Part shown: piece by piece, positions 7,522 to 16,666 of the stretch
Position numbering within the stretch: the first letter of the stretch is position 1
Layout: every line of letters begins with the position of its first letter
Assembly: GCA_015490995.1 (NCBI GenBank)
Contig: WFWT01000108.1
Span: 1-39,648, forward strand
Source: Anaerolineae bacterium
Lineage (GTDB): Bacteria; Chloroflexota; Anaerolineae; JAADDB01
Direction of reading: 5' to 3'
DNA length: 39,648 nucleotides
Position numbers and translations under genes: made by a program
The notes under the pieces: model-generated
The model's input: only the letters and a program-made list of their open reading frames with translations
The model's database searches: none
What the model was told of the DNA's origin: nothing

Positions 7522-9750
7522 TCACGGTGCGGGTTCCACGGTTAGCACAAGCAAGGTGGCGGCCTCTGGTACCCAGGCATTGCCTGGACCGTCGGTCAGG
7601 GGCAGACGCTGCAGCGTGGGCCACTGGTAGAGGCCGGCTATCAAATTGTATTCTCCAGGCAGCGCGTCCTGCGGTACGACAATGCGGTACGTGTCCACCA
7701 CCACTTCACCGGGCGCCCAGGCCAGAGTGGGGTAATCACCGTCCAGGGGCACCTTATCCTGCTGGGCCACCGGTGTGGGATCACCGGTTCGGATCAGGTG
7801 GGTGAACACAGTGTAGGAGGCGCGCGCGGGCCGTAGCGTTTTCCAGTAGAGGCGAAAGGTGAGCTCTTCGCCGGGACGCACGCGTTTGGGGGGAGGATCA
7901 ATCCCTACCAAGGCCAGCTCGTCTCCGAACACCGCGCGTAACGGCACCTGTGGGACAAGTTTCTGGGGCTCACGAGCTACCAGGCGCAACGAGCCCACCC
8001 AGGGGGTCACCGGTTGCCCTGTCACTGTACGGGCCGGTAATTGCGTTCCCGTCCAGTAGTTAAAAAAGCCTACCGACACGCGTAACAGAGTAGGCGTGCG
8101 GGCCGTGGGGGCAATGCTCACTTGGTATCGGTCTACGATAACCTCGCCATCTTGCCACAGGCGGGTAGGGTAGGTGCCCCATCCGGGGAACGTGTTAATC
8201 TGCCCAACCTTCTCCATTTCCCGACCGAACAGGTGGATGCTCAGGGAGTAATCGACCGGCAATGGGCCGGCCTTGCTCAGGTACAACGTGATGTCCACTG
8301 TGTCGCCGGGATAAACGGTAATCTGTTGAATATCCACGGCCCACAGACGGATGCGGTCGCCAAAGAGGATGTTGACCTCGCGGGCGGTGTCCGGTATTTC
8401 GGCAGGGGTGATGCGCGGGGGGTACGCGTATGCGGGAGCGATCCATCGCCCCGGCGCGATGGCGGCCAGCAGTAACAACCCTGTGGGCAATACGGCGGCC
8501 CACAGGGCCCGCCAGCGCGAGGGCACCCATTGCACCCATCCCCACACCAGCAGGGCGGCAATAGCCGCTATAGCGGGAAAGAGCAAGCGTCCCTGGGCGC
8601 CCAGAGTGAGCGTCACCCAGCGCCATAAGCTGGCAAAAATCAGGCCGACCCAGACCCCCAGCACCATCACTCCCCGGCCGGCAACAGAGGGCTCTCGCCG
8701 ACGACGCCACAGGGCCACTCCCCATCCCAGGGCAATGAAAAGGGTGATCGCGTCCAGCAGACGGTACGTGCGCAGGCCCATGGGCACGTTAAACCAGCCG
8801 AACAGCCCCCAGAACGACCAGCGCATGCCGCGCCATTCCCCCAACACATTATCCCACGTGAGGGAGAACGAACGATAACCTACATACGCGAGCATCTGGT
8901 TCAGCCCGGTGGGATCACCGTAGAGACGCCAGTTGCGGACATACCACCATCCCGCCACGCCTACCACCGCCAGGACGAATAGCACTAACGAGCGGCCCAC
9001 AGGACGACGCCATTGCCCTCGGTAGGAAGCCCAGAGAAGAATCGCCCCTCCCAAAGGGAAGAGGGCCAGGCCGCTCAACTTGCTGAGCATGGCCAGTCCT
9101 ACCCCCAAGCCCAAAAGCAGGGCATGGCCATACCCGCCCCCCCGCCGCAGGCAGCGAATTCCCCACCACAGCGTCCAGGTCGCGGTTGTGGCGATCATCA
9201 CGTCGTTACTAACCGCGGAGCTGATGAACACGAACTGGGGGATGAAGGCGACCACCGCGGCAGCGGCCAGACCCAAGTATGGCATGTGGGGCCACACTTC
9301 ACGGACCAGCAAGTATGTTCCAGCCACCGTAAGCGTGCCCAGCAACAGGGAAAGCCAGCGCGCGAGGTGAACGGCCAGGGGCAAACCACGGTAAGGCCAG
9401 CGTTCCTTCTCCGTGTGCACAAGGTAGTTCTTGTTGCCCGGCTCAAAAGGCACGCCTACGTTGCGGTGGGGGTTCTCCCAAAGGTAGTCGGCGATCCGTT
9501 CTACGGGAACGGGGGCGATCACCACGGCCGCCAGGAGGTAATATAAGGGCGGCTGACTCCCTTCCTGCGCCCAGAGCGCGGGCGCGTCCGGGTTCTGAAC
9601 CGGCAATTGCCCTGTTGTGGCCACATGATAGGCGAAGAAGAAGTGATAGAGCTCGTCGGGCGCTTCAAAGAGGGGCACCGTTACGGAATAATATACGCCC
9701 AACCCCAAGTACAATAACAAGATAAGCGCCAGAATCACCCGATGTCGCAC
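7522..9750 (-). CDS. GT-C membrane glycosyltransferase with tandem C-terminal beta domains
   Basis: The protein has about 742 residues. The N-terminal half has around 10 membrane helices and, in the first outer loop, the acidic motif EAPDE (residues 29-33) typical of GT-C enzymes (DUF2142/GT39-like) that use polyprenyl-phosphate sugars outside the membrane. The C-terminal 300 or so residues are soluble and contain two copies of a beta module, each with FGD at the start, PG..L, a DY/SY..F.HL segment, YPT..W and GE.(I/V)VD.Y. The GTG at 9750 follows GAGGG and directly precedes the first helix; a TTG at 9846 would overlap the upstream gene. The donor could be the polyprenyl sugar made by the DprE-like pair, by inference. 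Confidence 0.85.
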   Translation of the reverse strand: MRHRVILALILLLYLGLGVYYSVTVPLFEAPDELYHFFFAYHVATTGQLPVQNPDAPALWAQEGSQPPLYYLLAAVVIAPVPVERIADYLWENPHRNVGVPFEPGNKNYLVHTEKERWPYRGLPLAVHLARWLSLLLGTLTVAGTYLLVREVWPHMPYLGLAAAAVVAFIPQFVFISSAVSNDVMIATTATWTLWWGIRCLRRGGGYGHALLLGLGVGLAMLSKLSGLALFPLGGAILLWASYRGQWRRPVGRSLVLFVLAVVGVAGWWYVRNWRLYGDPTGLNQMLAYVGYRSFSLTWDNVLGEWRGMRWSFWGLFGWFNVPMGLRTYRLLDAITLFIALGWGVALWRRRREPSVAGRGVMVLGVWVGLIFASLWRWVTLTLGAQGRLLFPAIAAIAALLVWGWVQWVPSRWRALWAAVLPTGLLLLAAIAPGRWIAPAYAYPPRITPAEIPDTAREVNILFGDRIRLWAVDIQQITVYPGDTVDITLYLSKAGPLPVDYSLSIHLFGREMEKVGQINTFPGWGTYPTRLWQDGEVIVDRYQVSIAPTARTPTLLRVSVGFFNYWTGTQLPARTVTGQPVTPWVGSLRLVAREPQKLVPQVPLRAVFGDELALVGIDPPPKRVRPGEELTFRLYWKTLRPARASYTVFTHLIRTGDPTPVAQQDKVPLDGDYPTLAWAPGEVVVDTYRIVVPQDALPGEYNLIAGLYQWPTLQRLPLTDGPGNAWVPEAATLLVLTVEPAP

Positions 9751-9812
9751 GTCGTTATCCCTCGTTTTTCCCGATAGAACTTTGGGTTCTCGTGCCGGTA
9801 GCGTTGTCGTTC

Positions 9813-11012
9813 TTAGGGAGCCGATCCGTGTGCCGGCGATTGCCAAAGTCGGGCGTAGAGATCCTCATGTTGACGGGCTATGCGTTCCCAGGAGAAAAGT
9901 TCTGCTAGCCGTCGCGCCCGACGTTGTAGCTCACGCCGCATGGTCTCGTCGTCTAAAAGACGCTGTATGGCCCTGGCCAGTGCCGACGAGTCACCGGGCG
10001 GTACCAGGACTAGGGCCCCCGTCTCGGTGAGGGCCGGCACTGCCACGCGGGGCTCGGTAGTCACCACCGCGGCCCCGTGGACCAACGCAGCCTGTAACGT
10101 TCCCCGTCGTAGGGAAACACCATCTCGATAAGGTAACACAACCACTTCACACGCAGCAAACCCACAGGAAAGCACCTCATCGGGCAAGAAACCGGTCCAG
10201 TGCACCCGTTGGCCCAAGTTCAAGCGCTGAATCAGGGCCTCCACTTCAGCCCGGTACACCTGGTTGGTGGGATCGCTGGTCCCTACCGGTTCGCCCAGCA
10301 TGAACAGGTGCACGTTGTAGCCCGTGGCTACCAGTTGGGCGAGTGCTTCTATCAGGTTGGTCACACCCTTACTGCGGTTGAGAAAACCGAAGTAACCGAT
10401 CACCCGTGCGTCGGGGGGGATGTCCCATTGCTGACGCCAGCGCATTACCTCCTCCGCGGGCACGGCGTGGGGGTGTACGTTGGCACCGATCGGAATGCAC
10501 GTCGGGTGCAGCCCGGCCTTTTGCAGGATAGCTTCGTCCTCGGGGTTGGTGACGATAATCCCGTGCGCCAGTCGGGCCGGCAGGAGGGTCACCCACCGTC
10601 GCACCGGTCCAGCTTTGGGGAAGAGATAAGGCACCCGCAGGTCGTGGTACGTGAGCACGGTCCGCGCGTGGGGCAGCCATCGGCGCACCCACCAGGGCAG
10701 GGTGTTGATAGCCGGGTGCATTCCATAGGCAGCAGTTTGATACTGAAGGTGAACAATGTGTGGTCGCACGGTTTGCAAAATGTGTTTCAAGTGGAACAGG
10801 GCGCGCCAATTCCAGCCTGCGACCTTGGGGTGCACCTGCAGCTCGGGAACGGAGGGTGGCTCAGTCGCCGGGGAAGGGGGAAGCTGCCGTGTAATAACGT
10901 GCACTTGGTGTCCTCGCCGTGCCAGCGCGATGCCCAGCTCGCGGGTATAATCCCCCAGCCCACCCCGCAGTGGGGGAAACTCGCCGGCAATGAAGCATAA
11001 CCGACAGCTCAT
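9813..11012 (-). CDS. GT4-family glycosyltransferase
   Basis: The 399-aa product has the GT-B fold. The N-terminal glycine-rich motif GEFPPLRGGLGDYTREL is the acceptor-side signature of GT4 enzymes; IGYFGFLNRSKGV starts the C-terminal nucleotide-sugar domain, and the region LPYRDGVSLRRGTLQAAL holds the donor-binding segment. It probably acts at the inner membrane face using a nucleotide sugar such as GDP-rhamnose, which the same cluster makes. The ATG at 11012 has GGGGAGAG upstream. It lies 60 bp after the DprE2-like gene. Donor and acceptor are not determined by sequence alone. Confidence 0.88.
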   Translation of the reverse strand: MSCRLCFIAGEFPPLRGGLGDYTRELGIALARRGHQVHVITRQLPPSPATEPPSVPELQVHPKVAGWNWRALFHLKHILQTVRPHIVHLQYQTAAYGMHPAINTLPWWVRRWLPHARTVLTYHDLRVPYLFPKAGPVRRWVTLLPARLAHGIIVTNPEDEAILQKAGLHPTCIPIGANVHPHAVPAEEVMRWRQQWDIPPDARVIGYFGFLNRSKGVTNLIEALAQLVATGYNVHLFMLGEPVGTSDPTNQVYRAEVEALIQRLNLGQRVHWTGFLPDEVLSCGFAACEVVVLPYRDGVSLRRGTLQAALVHGAAVVTTEPRVAVPALTETGALVLVPPGDSSALARAIQRLLDDETMRRELQRRARRLAELFSWERIARQHEDLYARLWQSPAHGSAP

Positions 11013-11072
11013 TCACTCATCTCTCCCCTTCTCCTCCCCCTCTTGACGCCCGTCACGTCCTGCCGGTTTGGG

Positions 11073-11810
11073 TTAAAGGCGGAGGTATTTGAACACCCGC
11101 TCCGGAATGTGGACGATCACACCCATAATGAGGCGCCAGTACCACGGCGTGTACACCACGTCTTTGCCCTTCAGAATGGCCTGATAAATATCCTGACCCA
11201 CCCGTTCGGGACTGGCGAAGAGGGGACCTTTGCGCATATGAGCGGTCATGGGGGTGTCCACCATGCCGGGCTTAACCGTAATGACCTGCACCCCGCGACG
11301 GGCCAGACGGTTGCGCAACCCCTGGCTGAAAATGGAAACGGCCGCTTTACTGGCACCGTACACGTAATTGCTCTGACGCCCGCGGTCACCGGCTACCGAG
11401 GAAATGACCACAATGGTGCCCCGGCCACGGGCTTCAAAGTCGTTGGCGATAAGGGTGAGCAGGGCCATCGTGCTCACCGCATTGGTTTGGAAGGCTTGAA
11501 GCATCTCGTACACATCTTGCTCACACGCTTTCTGGTCAGGTAACACGCCGTGAGCGATGAGGGCTACATCCACCGGCCCAAAAGCAGCAGTCGCTGCGGC
11601 CAACATGTCGGCGTGGCGTTCCAGGTCGTTGACATCCAGCTGATATGTCTGGACCTGGGACGCGCCGTGCACCCGAAGGTCGTCGGCCACAGCCGTCAGT
11701 TTCTCCGGGTTACGTCCGACCAAGAAAAGGTTATCGCCCGCAGCCGCAAAGTGACGCGCGACCGCGTGGGCAATAGCCGATGTCGCTCCTACGATCAGCA
11801 CGTTCGTCAT
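11073..11810 (-). CDS. DprE2-like short-chain dehydrogenase (polyprenylphosphoryl-2-ketopentose reductase candidate)
   Basis: The 245-aa product is a classical SDR: VGATSAIA nucleotide motif, SSVAGDRGR with the catalytic serine, YGASK with the Tyr-Lys pair. The C-terminal stretch VKPGMVDTPMTAHM, then a KGKDVVYTP segment and HIPERVFKYL match the layout of mycobacterial DprE2. DprE2 reduces decaprenylphosphoryl-2-keto-erythro-pentofuranose to the arabinose form. The preceding gene encodes the DprE1-like oxidase, so the two-step epimerase is probably complete. The ATG at 11810 follows AAGGGAAC; longer reading in this frame runs into the upstream gene. It acts at the inner face of the membrane by analogy. 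Confidence 0.85.
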   Translation of the reverse strand: MTNVLIVGATSAIAHAVARHFAAAGDNLFLVGRNPEKLTAVADDLRVHGASQVQTYQLDVNDLERHADMLAAATAAFGPVDVALIAHGVLPDQKACEQDVYEMLQAFQTNAVSTMALLTLIANDFEARGRGTIVVISSVAGDRGRQSNYVYGASKAAVSIFSQGLRNRLARRGVQVITVKPGMVDTPMTAHMRKGPLFASPERVGQDIYQAILKGKDVVYTPWYWRLIMGVIVHIPERVFKYLRL

Positions 11811-11901
11811 CCGAACTGTTCCCTTTTCCCTTGGTATGACCTCTTTATGCTGGTGTTCCCACCGACGCGGGGCAGTGGAAAGGAGTTGTGCCCCAGCTTG
11901 T

Positions 11902-13275
11902 TCAATTCTCGGCAGGACGGGAGACGGCCGGTGTGTGGAACACAGGCACCGATGAGAGATCCTGCCCTCGGGTGACCCGCCGCCAAAAGCTGGAAGAAAA
12001 GTGTGGGTCCACATACCGCGCGAAGGTCTCCCATTGCGGGTAAGAGACGTGAAAGTCTTGCGGGGACATGTGGGCGTCCTTGGCCGGGTAAAAGGCACCG
12101 CCCGCTTCCCGTACCAGAGCATGCAGGTCATCAAACAAGTGCAATGTGCGCACCCCTTCAAAGGGGAAGTCCAGGGTCAACGTCACCCCGGGGCGGGGGA
12201 AGGACATCAGGCCGGGGGAGGGCACGTCTCCGAACTCCTTCAGCACGGCCAGGAAGGATGCCCGTCCACTACGGGCGATGCGCTCCACAATGGCCCGGAT
12301 GACTTCCCGGTGATCGCCTACCGGTACCACACACTGAAACTGGAGCATGCCCCGCCGGCCGTAAATGCGGTTCCACTGGCGAACCATGTCCAGCGGGTAG
12401 AAGAACGGTTCAAAGTGTACCAGGCGGCGTTCCCGCTTGTGGCGCAGTCGATGGTAGTACAGAGCGTTGAACAAACGCATGGAAAAGGGGTTTAGCACGC
12501 AGTCCGGGAAGTCAATGGGCACCGTCAGACGGGGGGTGCTATCAGGGGTGAGGATGGGCACCCCTTCCGCGTGATTGCCCCGCATGAAAATACCCCGGCC
12601 AAGGTGACGGTTCTGGGCAAGGCAGTCCACCCACGCCACCGTGTACTCGTAGTCCTCATCGGAAGCGGCCGAGATCTCAAAGAATTCGTCCAGGTGGTCA
12701 AACCGGATAAGTTCCTCCTCGATGTACGCGGAGGGGATACGCCGCAACCGAAATTCTGCCCAGAGGATCAGGCCGGTTAAACCCATCCCGCCAATGGTGG
12801 CCCGAAACAACTCCACGTTTTGGGTAGGCGAGCAGATCACCCGTTCACCGGAGGAGCGCAGCAGTTCCAGCTGGGTGACATATCGGCCGAAGGTGCCCGC
12901 GTGGTGGTGGTTTTTGCCGTGTACGTCATTGGCAATCGCGCCGCCCACCGTCACGTACTTTGTGCCCGGCGTGACGGGCAAAAACCACCCGCGCGGCACA
13001 ATGAGGCGCAAGATCTGATCCAGGGTGACCCCCGCTTCACACCGGAGCACCCCTTGCTCCGGATCAAAGTCAATAAACCGGTTGAGGGGCCGTATGTCCA
13101 ACAGGACGCCGTTCTCGTTCAGACACACGTCGCCATAACTGCGCCCCATGCCGTACGCCAACACCGGCGCGTCCAGACGGTCCAGGGCGGGTATCTCATT
13201 ACGCCACCGGATCGGGATGACCGTTTTGTGACGTACTTTGGGATATCTGCCCCAGGACTCGTACGTTTGGGACAT
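11902..13275 (-). CDS. DprE1-like FAD-dependent oxidase (polyprenylphosphoryl-ribose 2-oxidase candidate)
   Basis: The 457-aa product is a VAO/PCMH-type flavoprotein with a D-arabinono-lactone-oxidase-like C-terminal part. Matches to mycobacterial DprE1 are close: GRSYGD at 44-49, PGTKYVTVGGAIAND at 103-117, HGKNHH at 119-124, SFPRPG at 358-363 and AKD at 398-400. H119 and K399 correspond to the His132 and Lys418 positions. The cysteine attacked by benzothiazinones in Mycobacterium (Cys387) aligns with T367. The ATG at 13275 follows AGGAAGG; the TTG at 13305 lacks support. A small CCACCG/CGGTGG hairpin lies at 13341-13355 in the leader. Confidence 0.9.
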   Translation of the reverse strand: MSQTYESWGRYPKVRHKTVIPIRWRNEIPALDRLDAPVLAYGMGRSYGDVCLNENGVLLDIRPLNRFIDFDPEQGVLRCEAGVTLDQILRLIVPRGWFLPVTPGTKYVTVGGAIANDVHGKNHHHAGTFGRYVTQLELLRSSGERVICSPTQNVELFRATIGGMGLTGLILWAEFRLRRIPSAYIEEELIRFDHLDEFFEISAASDEDYEYTVAWVDCLAQNRHLGRGIFMRGNHAEGVPILTPDSTPRLTVPIDFPDCVLNPFSMRLFNALYYHRLRHKRERRLVHFEPFFYPLDMVRQWNRIYGRRGMLQFQCVVPVGDHREVIRAIVERIARSGRASFLAVLKEFGDVPSPGLMSFPRPGVTLTLDFPFEGVRTLHLFDDLHALVREAGGAFYPAKDAHMSPQDFHVSYPQWETFARYVDPHFSSSFWRRVTRGQDLSSVPVFHTPAVSRPAEN

Positions 13276-13423
13276 AGGTTTAACCCTTCCTGGGTTGTGG
13301 CTCAAAGGTGCCGGGGAACGCCGAACTCACCCTGCCGACGCCACCGTGACGGTGGACCATGCCCGGCTGTACCCGTTGTTCCCGATTGTTTTACACGGTA
13401 GAAGGCAGGCAGTCTTGCCCATT

Positions 13424-14350
13424 TTAACGTACTTCACGGATAACTGCCCAATAGGCTCGAACCCGTTGTGCGCGTAAGGGCCGTTTATGTCCCACCAGCC
13501 ATTTACACCCTTCAACCAACAGCTCACCTGCGTATTGAAGGCGTATTCCCCAGCGCACCAGCGCGGCAGCCCATGGGCCGTGGTGTTTGTGGAAGTACCG
13601 TACTTTACTGCGGTTGAAGTACACGTGGCGGGCGGTGGCTACTTGTTGGCTGGATTTGCCTTCGTGGTGGATGACCACAGCCTGGGGAACGTACACGACT
13701 CGCCAGCCTGCCTCTCGTGCCCGCCGGCACAGGTCCATTTCTTCAGAATACATGAAAAAGCCCTCATCAAATCCGCCAATCGTTTCCAGCACCTCACGGC
13801 GGACTACCAGACAGGCGCCGTTCAGCCAGTCCACTTCCTGCTCTTGGTCAACGGGACGATCGGCACAGTGATAGCGACGGGCCCAGGGATTGTTGGCCCA
13901 TCGCCACGCGATAGGCGTACTCTCCAGGAGGGCGGTGAGCACGGTGGGAAAGCGGTATCGCGAGGGCTGCAGGCTCCCATCGGGATACCGGAGTTGAGGC
14001 CCGACAATGCCCACATCAGGGTGGGTGTCCAGGTAACGGACCAGGGAGGTCAAGCTGCCCGGCTGGGGGATGGTGTCCGGGTTTAAAAAGCACACATGTC
14101 TCCCGCGGCTGAGGGTTATCGCCTGGTTGTTGGCGCGAGAGAAGCCCACGTTGACGGTGTTCTGCAGCCAGCGGACGTGTGGGAATACCTCGCGCAACGA
14201 CGTACTGTTGTCTGTGGAGGCGTTGTCCACCACGATGGTCTCGGCGGTCAGACAGACCGTCGCATCCGGGAGGGCGAGCAGGCACTGGTGCAGCAGCGGA
14301 CGGACATTCCAGTTGACGATACAAACGGATAGGTCCGGCCTCATGAGCAT
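13424..14350 (-). CDS. GT2-family glycosyltransferase (rhamnosyltransferase-like)
   Basis: The 308-aa product has a GT-A domain: VDNASTDNS near residues 41-49, a donor-site LNPDT, NGACLVVRREVL, and SEEMDLCRRAREAGW, the ED-type catalytic region seen in WbbL-like rhamnosyltransferases. With GDP-rhamnose synthesis encoded at the head of the cluster, rhamnose transfer to a lipid-linked glycan is a sensible guess. The ATG at 14350 follows the stop of the prenyl synthase gene without a gap (TAA then ATG), so translation is probably coupled; an ATG two codons later is possible. No transmembrane segment is obvious. Confidence 0.88.
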   Translation of the reverse strand: MLMRPDLSVCIVNWNVRPLLHQCLLALPDATVCLTAETIVVDNASTDNSTSLREVFPHVRWLQNTVNVGFSRANNQAITLSRGRHVCFLNPDTIPQPGSLTSLVRYLDTHPDVGIVGPQLRYPDGSLQPSRYRFPTVLTALLESTPIAWRWANNPWARRYHCADRPVDQEQEVDWLNGACLVVRREVLETIGGFDEGFFMYSEEMDLCRRAREAGWRVVYVPQAVVIHHEGKSSQQVATARHVYFNRSKVRYFHKHHGPWAAALVRWGIRLQYAGELLVEGCKWLVGHKRPLRAQRVRAYWAVIREVR

Positions 14351-15328
14351 TTAGTACGTGCGTTCGACCACGTAGTTTGCCATATCGTGCAGTGCATCCC
14401 GGTACGGGGTCGCAGGGACCACAGCCAGGGTCTCCTGGGCCCGGCGTGCAAAGTGCCAGGCTTCCTCACGGGCTCGCTCAATGGCCCCCGAGGTGCGAAT
14501 CGCCTCTAGGGCCGTCGCCAGCGCATGGTCTCGCGCGGCCGTGTCCTGGGCGTTAAACACGCGCAGGATGACTTCCTGGTCTCCTCCGTCCTGGAGGTAA
14601 TAAAACACGGGCAGAGTAATTGTCCCCTGCCGAAGATCGCTGCCCACCGGCTTCCCCAGCACGTCCTCGGTGCTGACAAAATCCAGGATGTCGTCCACGA
14701 TCTGAAAGGCCATGCCCAGGTTGTGGCCGTATTCGCGGAAAGCGATCACGTGCTCTTCGGGAGCTTCTGCCAGAAGGGCGCCCAATTCCGCTGAGGCGGA
14801 GAACAGGGAGGCGGTTTTGGCGTAGATGCGTTCGTAGTATTCTTGCTTGGATTGGTTCAGGTCGTAGTACTTGAACATCTGACGCAGTTCACCGTTACAG
14901 ATGACGGCTAGGGTGCGGGCGAAGAGGCGCACGACCGGTACGCTCCGGGTGTCCGCGGCGAAGATCGCTGCCCGTGCAAAGATGTAATCCCCTGCCAGGA
15001 CGGTCGCGCCGGCGCTCCAGCGGGCATTTAACGTGGGATTCCCACGCCGGAGGAGGGCACCGTCGATGACATCGTCGTGGACCAGGGTGGCCGTGTGGAG
15101 CATTTCCACCGCCGCAGCCAGGGAGACTAGCGCGTCCTCATCTACGGTGTAATGGCGGGCCGTGGCGATGGTCAGAGCGGGGCGAATGCGCTTGCCCCCA
15201 CTGCTCAAGAGATAAAGAATGGCATCGCCTAATGGGCCTTCCGCTTCCCGACCGGCCTGGCGCATCTTCTCTTCGACTCGGGCCAGGTCCTCCTGTACGA
15301 GTTCAAAAAGGGTGATCACGTTGCTCAT
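14351..15328 (-). CDS. Trans-polyprenyl diphosphate synthase
   Basis: The 325-aa enzyme elongates an allylic diphosphate with isopentenyl diphosphate. GGKRIRP lies at 44-50, the first Asp-rich motif DDVID at 85-89 and the second DDILD at 212-216. Residues just before the first motif are small (Ala80, Thr81), which usually permits long products, so a C35-C50 chain for quinones or glycan carriers is more likely than farnesyl. The ATG at 15328 follows AAAGGAAC. The gene abuts a GT2 and precedes the DprE1/DprE2-like pair, which fits supply of the carrier lipid. An equally good role is a menaquinone tail. Confidence 0.92.
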   Translation of the reverse strand: MSNVITLFELVQEDLARVEEKMRQAGREAEGPLGDAILYLLSSGGKRIRPALTIATARHYTVDEDALVSLAAAVEMLHTATLVHDDVIDGALLRRGNPTLNARWSAGATVLAGDYIFARAAIFAADTRSVPVVRLFARTLAVICNGELRQMFKYYDLNQSKQEYYERIYAKTASLFSASAELGALLAEAPEEHVIAFREYGHNLGMAFQIVDDILDFVSTEDVLGKPVGSDLRQGTITLPVFYYLQDGGDQEVILRVFNAQDTAARDHALATALEAIRTSGAIERAREEAWHFARRAQETLAVVPATPYRDALHDMANYVVERTY

Positions 15329-15547
15329 GCGTTCCTTTCACTCGCCTGTCGTTTTTCGGATGAGCCCTGTCGGCCCGTCCCCTTCGCCTCATGGCCTTCG
15401 GCGCCCAGACCGTTCCGGGACACTGTGAGTTTCCCGGGTGACGAGGGTGTACGTCTTACCCCCCGGCCTCATGTGCATCACCTCGCCAGCGCCTGTTCAG
15501 TTTACCATATTCACCAGAAGAGCCTTAAAATGCGCTTTTTCCGTGGC

Positions 15548-16426
15548 TCACAGGGACATGGTTTGTCCGGCCTCTTCCCCTTGTTCGGCCAAACGGTGTT
15601 GGACGTAGGTGGCAAAACCTTTTCCGAACACCCGACAGGCAGTAGCCGTGGTGATGTGGGCTACCTCGGCGACTGTCACTCCGTGCAGTTGCGCAATGGC
15701 CGCGGCGATGAGGGGGAGACGGGCGGGCTCATTGCGTTGCCCTCGGTATGGGTGGGGGGAGAGAAAGGGCGCGTCCGTTTCTAGCAAGAGTCGGTCCAAG
15801 GGTATGTGGGACACGAGGGCGCGGAGCTCCCGTGCGTTCTTGAAGGTTACCGGCCCACCCAGGGAGATACAGAATCCCAGGTCGAGCACCCGGTACGCCA
15901 GAGTGCGGTCTCCTTGAAAGCTGTGCCAGACCCCCTTGAAAGGCCGCGTCGCGAGGGGTAAGTTGCTCCGTTCCACCTCGCGGGCCCACGCAGCCAGAAT
16001 GGTGTACGTTTCTTCCGGCGCCTGACGGCTATGAATAACCACCGGGACTCCTTCTTCCGCGGCCAGTTCCAGCTGGGCGCGGAACGCAGCGGCCTGTACC
16101 TCCGCCGGGTGCACGTTCCAGTGATAGTCCAGCCCGATTTCCCCGACGGCGACAACTTTGGCGTCCGTGAGCGCGACGCGCAGCTCGGCAAGCCCTGCCG
16201 CGTTGACCTCTGTCGCGCTGTTAGGGTGAACGCCCACTAAGGCGAAGACCGAGGGGAAACGATGGGCCAACGTTCGTGCCTCCCGGGAGGTGCGTAAATC
16301 CACCGCCGGGTTGATGAATGCGATCACGCCGGCCGTTTCCGCCCGACGGATAACCTCTTCCCGGTCGGCTGCAAATTGCTCAAAGTTCAAGTGACAGTGT
16401 GTGTCTACGAAGCAATGACATGTCAT
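15548..16426 (-). CDS. TatD-family metal-dependent hydrolase (YcfH-like)
   Basis: The 292-aa product is a TIM-barrel hydrolase. DTHCHL at 8-13 supplies the first metal ligands, GEIGLDYH begins near 95, VIHSR and HSFQG give two more histidines, and ETDAPFLSPHPYRG contains the conserved Asp. TatD proteins are reported as DNases or D-aminoacyl-tRNA deacylases; the specific activity is unclear. The ATG at 16426 has a moderate AGAGG site. Flanks of 240 and 219 bp separate it from its neighbours, so it may be transcribed independently of the glycan genes around it. Confidence 0.92.
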   Translation of the reverse strand: MTCHCFVDTHCHLNFEQFAADREEVIRRAETAGVIAFINPAVDLRTSREARTLAHRFPSVFALVGVHPNSATEVNAAGLAELRVALTDAKVVAVGEIGLDYHWNVHPAEVQAAAFRAQLELAAEEGVPVVIHSRQAPEETYTILAAWAREVERSNLPLATRPFKGVWHSFQGDRTLAYRVLDLGFCISLGGPVTFKNARELRALVSHIPLDRLLLETDAPFLSPHPYRGQRNEPARLPLIAAAIAQLHGVTVAEVAHITTATACRVFGKGFATYVQHRLAEQGEEAGQTMSL

Positions 16427-16575
16427 CTTGCCTCTGACCTGGTAAGTTGGTCCCTATGGCTAAGCTTGTTCACATGCAGGTGTAGGTAGGTCCGGTTTCG
16501 AAACGCCCCGTACAAAGGCCTAAGGTGACAGGAAGCCTGCAGGTGCATGGAAATGCCGGCAGGGGTGATGAGGTG

Positions 16576-16620
16576 ACCTGTGGGACGTTGGGTGTGGAAC
16601 GGAACGGAGGTCCCACAGGT
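16576..16620 (-). terminator. Perfect 11-bp hairpin downstream of the phosphohexomutase gene
   Basis: ACCTGTGGGAC at 16576-16586 pairs perfectly with GTCCCACAGGT at 16610-16620, leaving a 23-nt loop. It begins 46 nt beyond the stop at 16667. No T run follows in the direction of transcription, so it is not a classical intrinsic terminator. It could be a U-less terminator or a 3' stabilising structure, or part of the leader of the next gene (start 16426). Confidence 0.4.
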
Positions 16621-16666
16621 CCTTTGCCGGTTTGGATGACCGGACCATGGGCTTGGTTTCAACATA

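Noticed and set aside
16576-16620. T-box-like text near the 11-bp hairpin (GGGTGTGGAAC on the + strand)
   Set aside because: The T-box core sequence is not matched, the orientation is wrong because no + strand gene follows, and there is no specifier stem or T-rich terminator.
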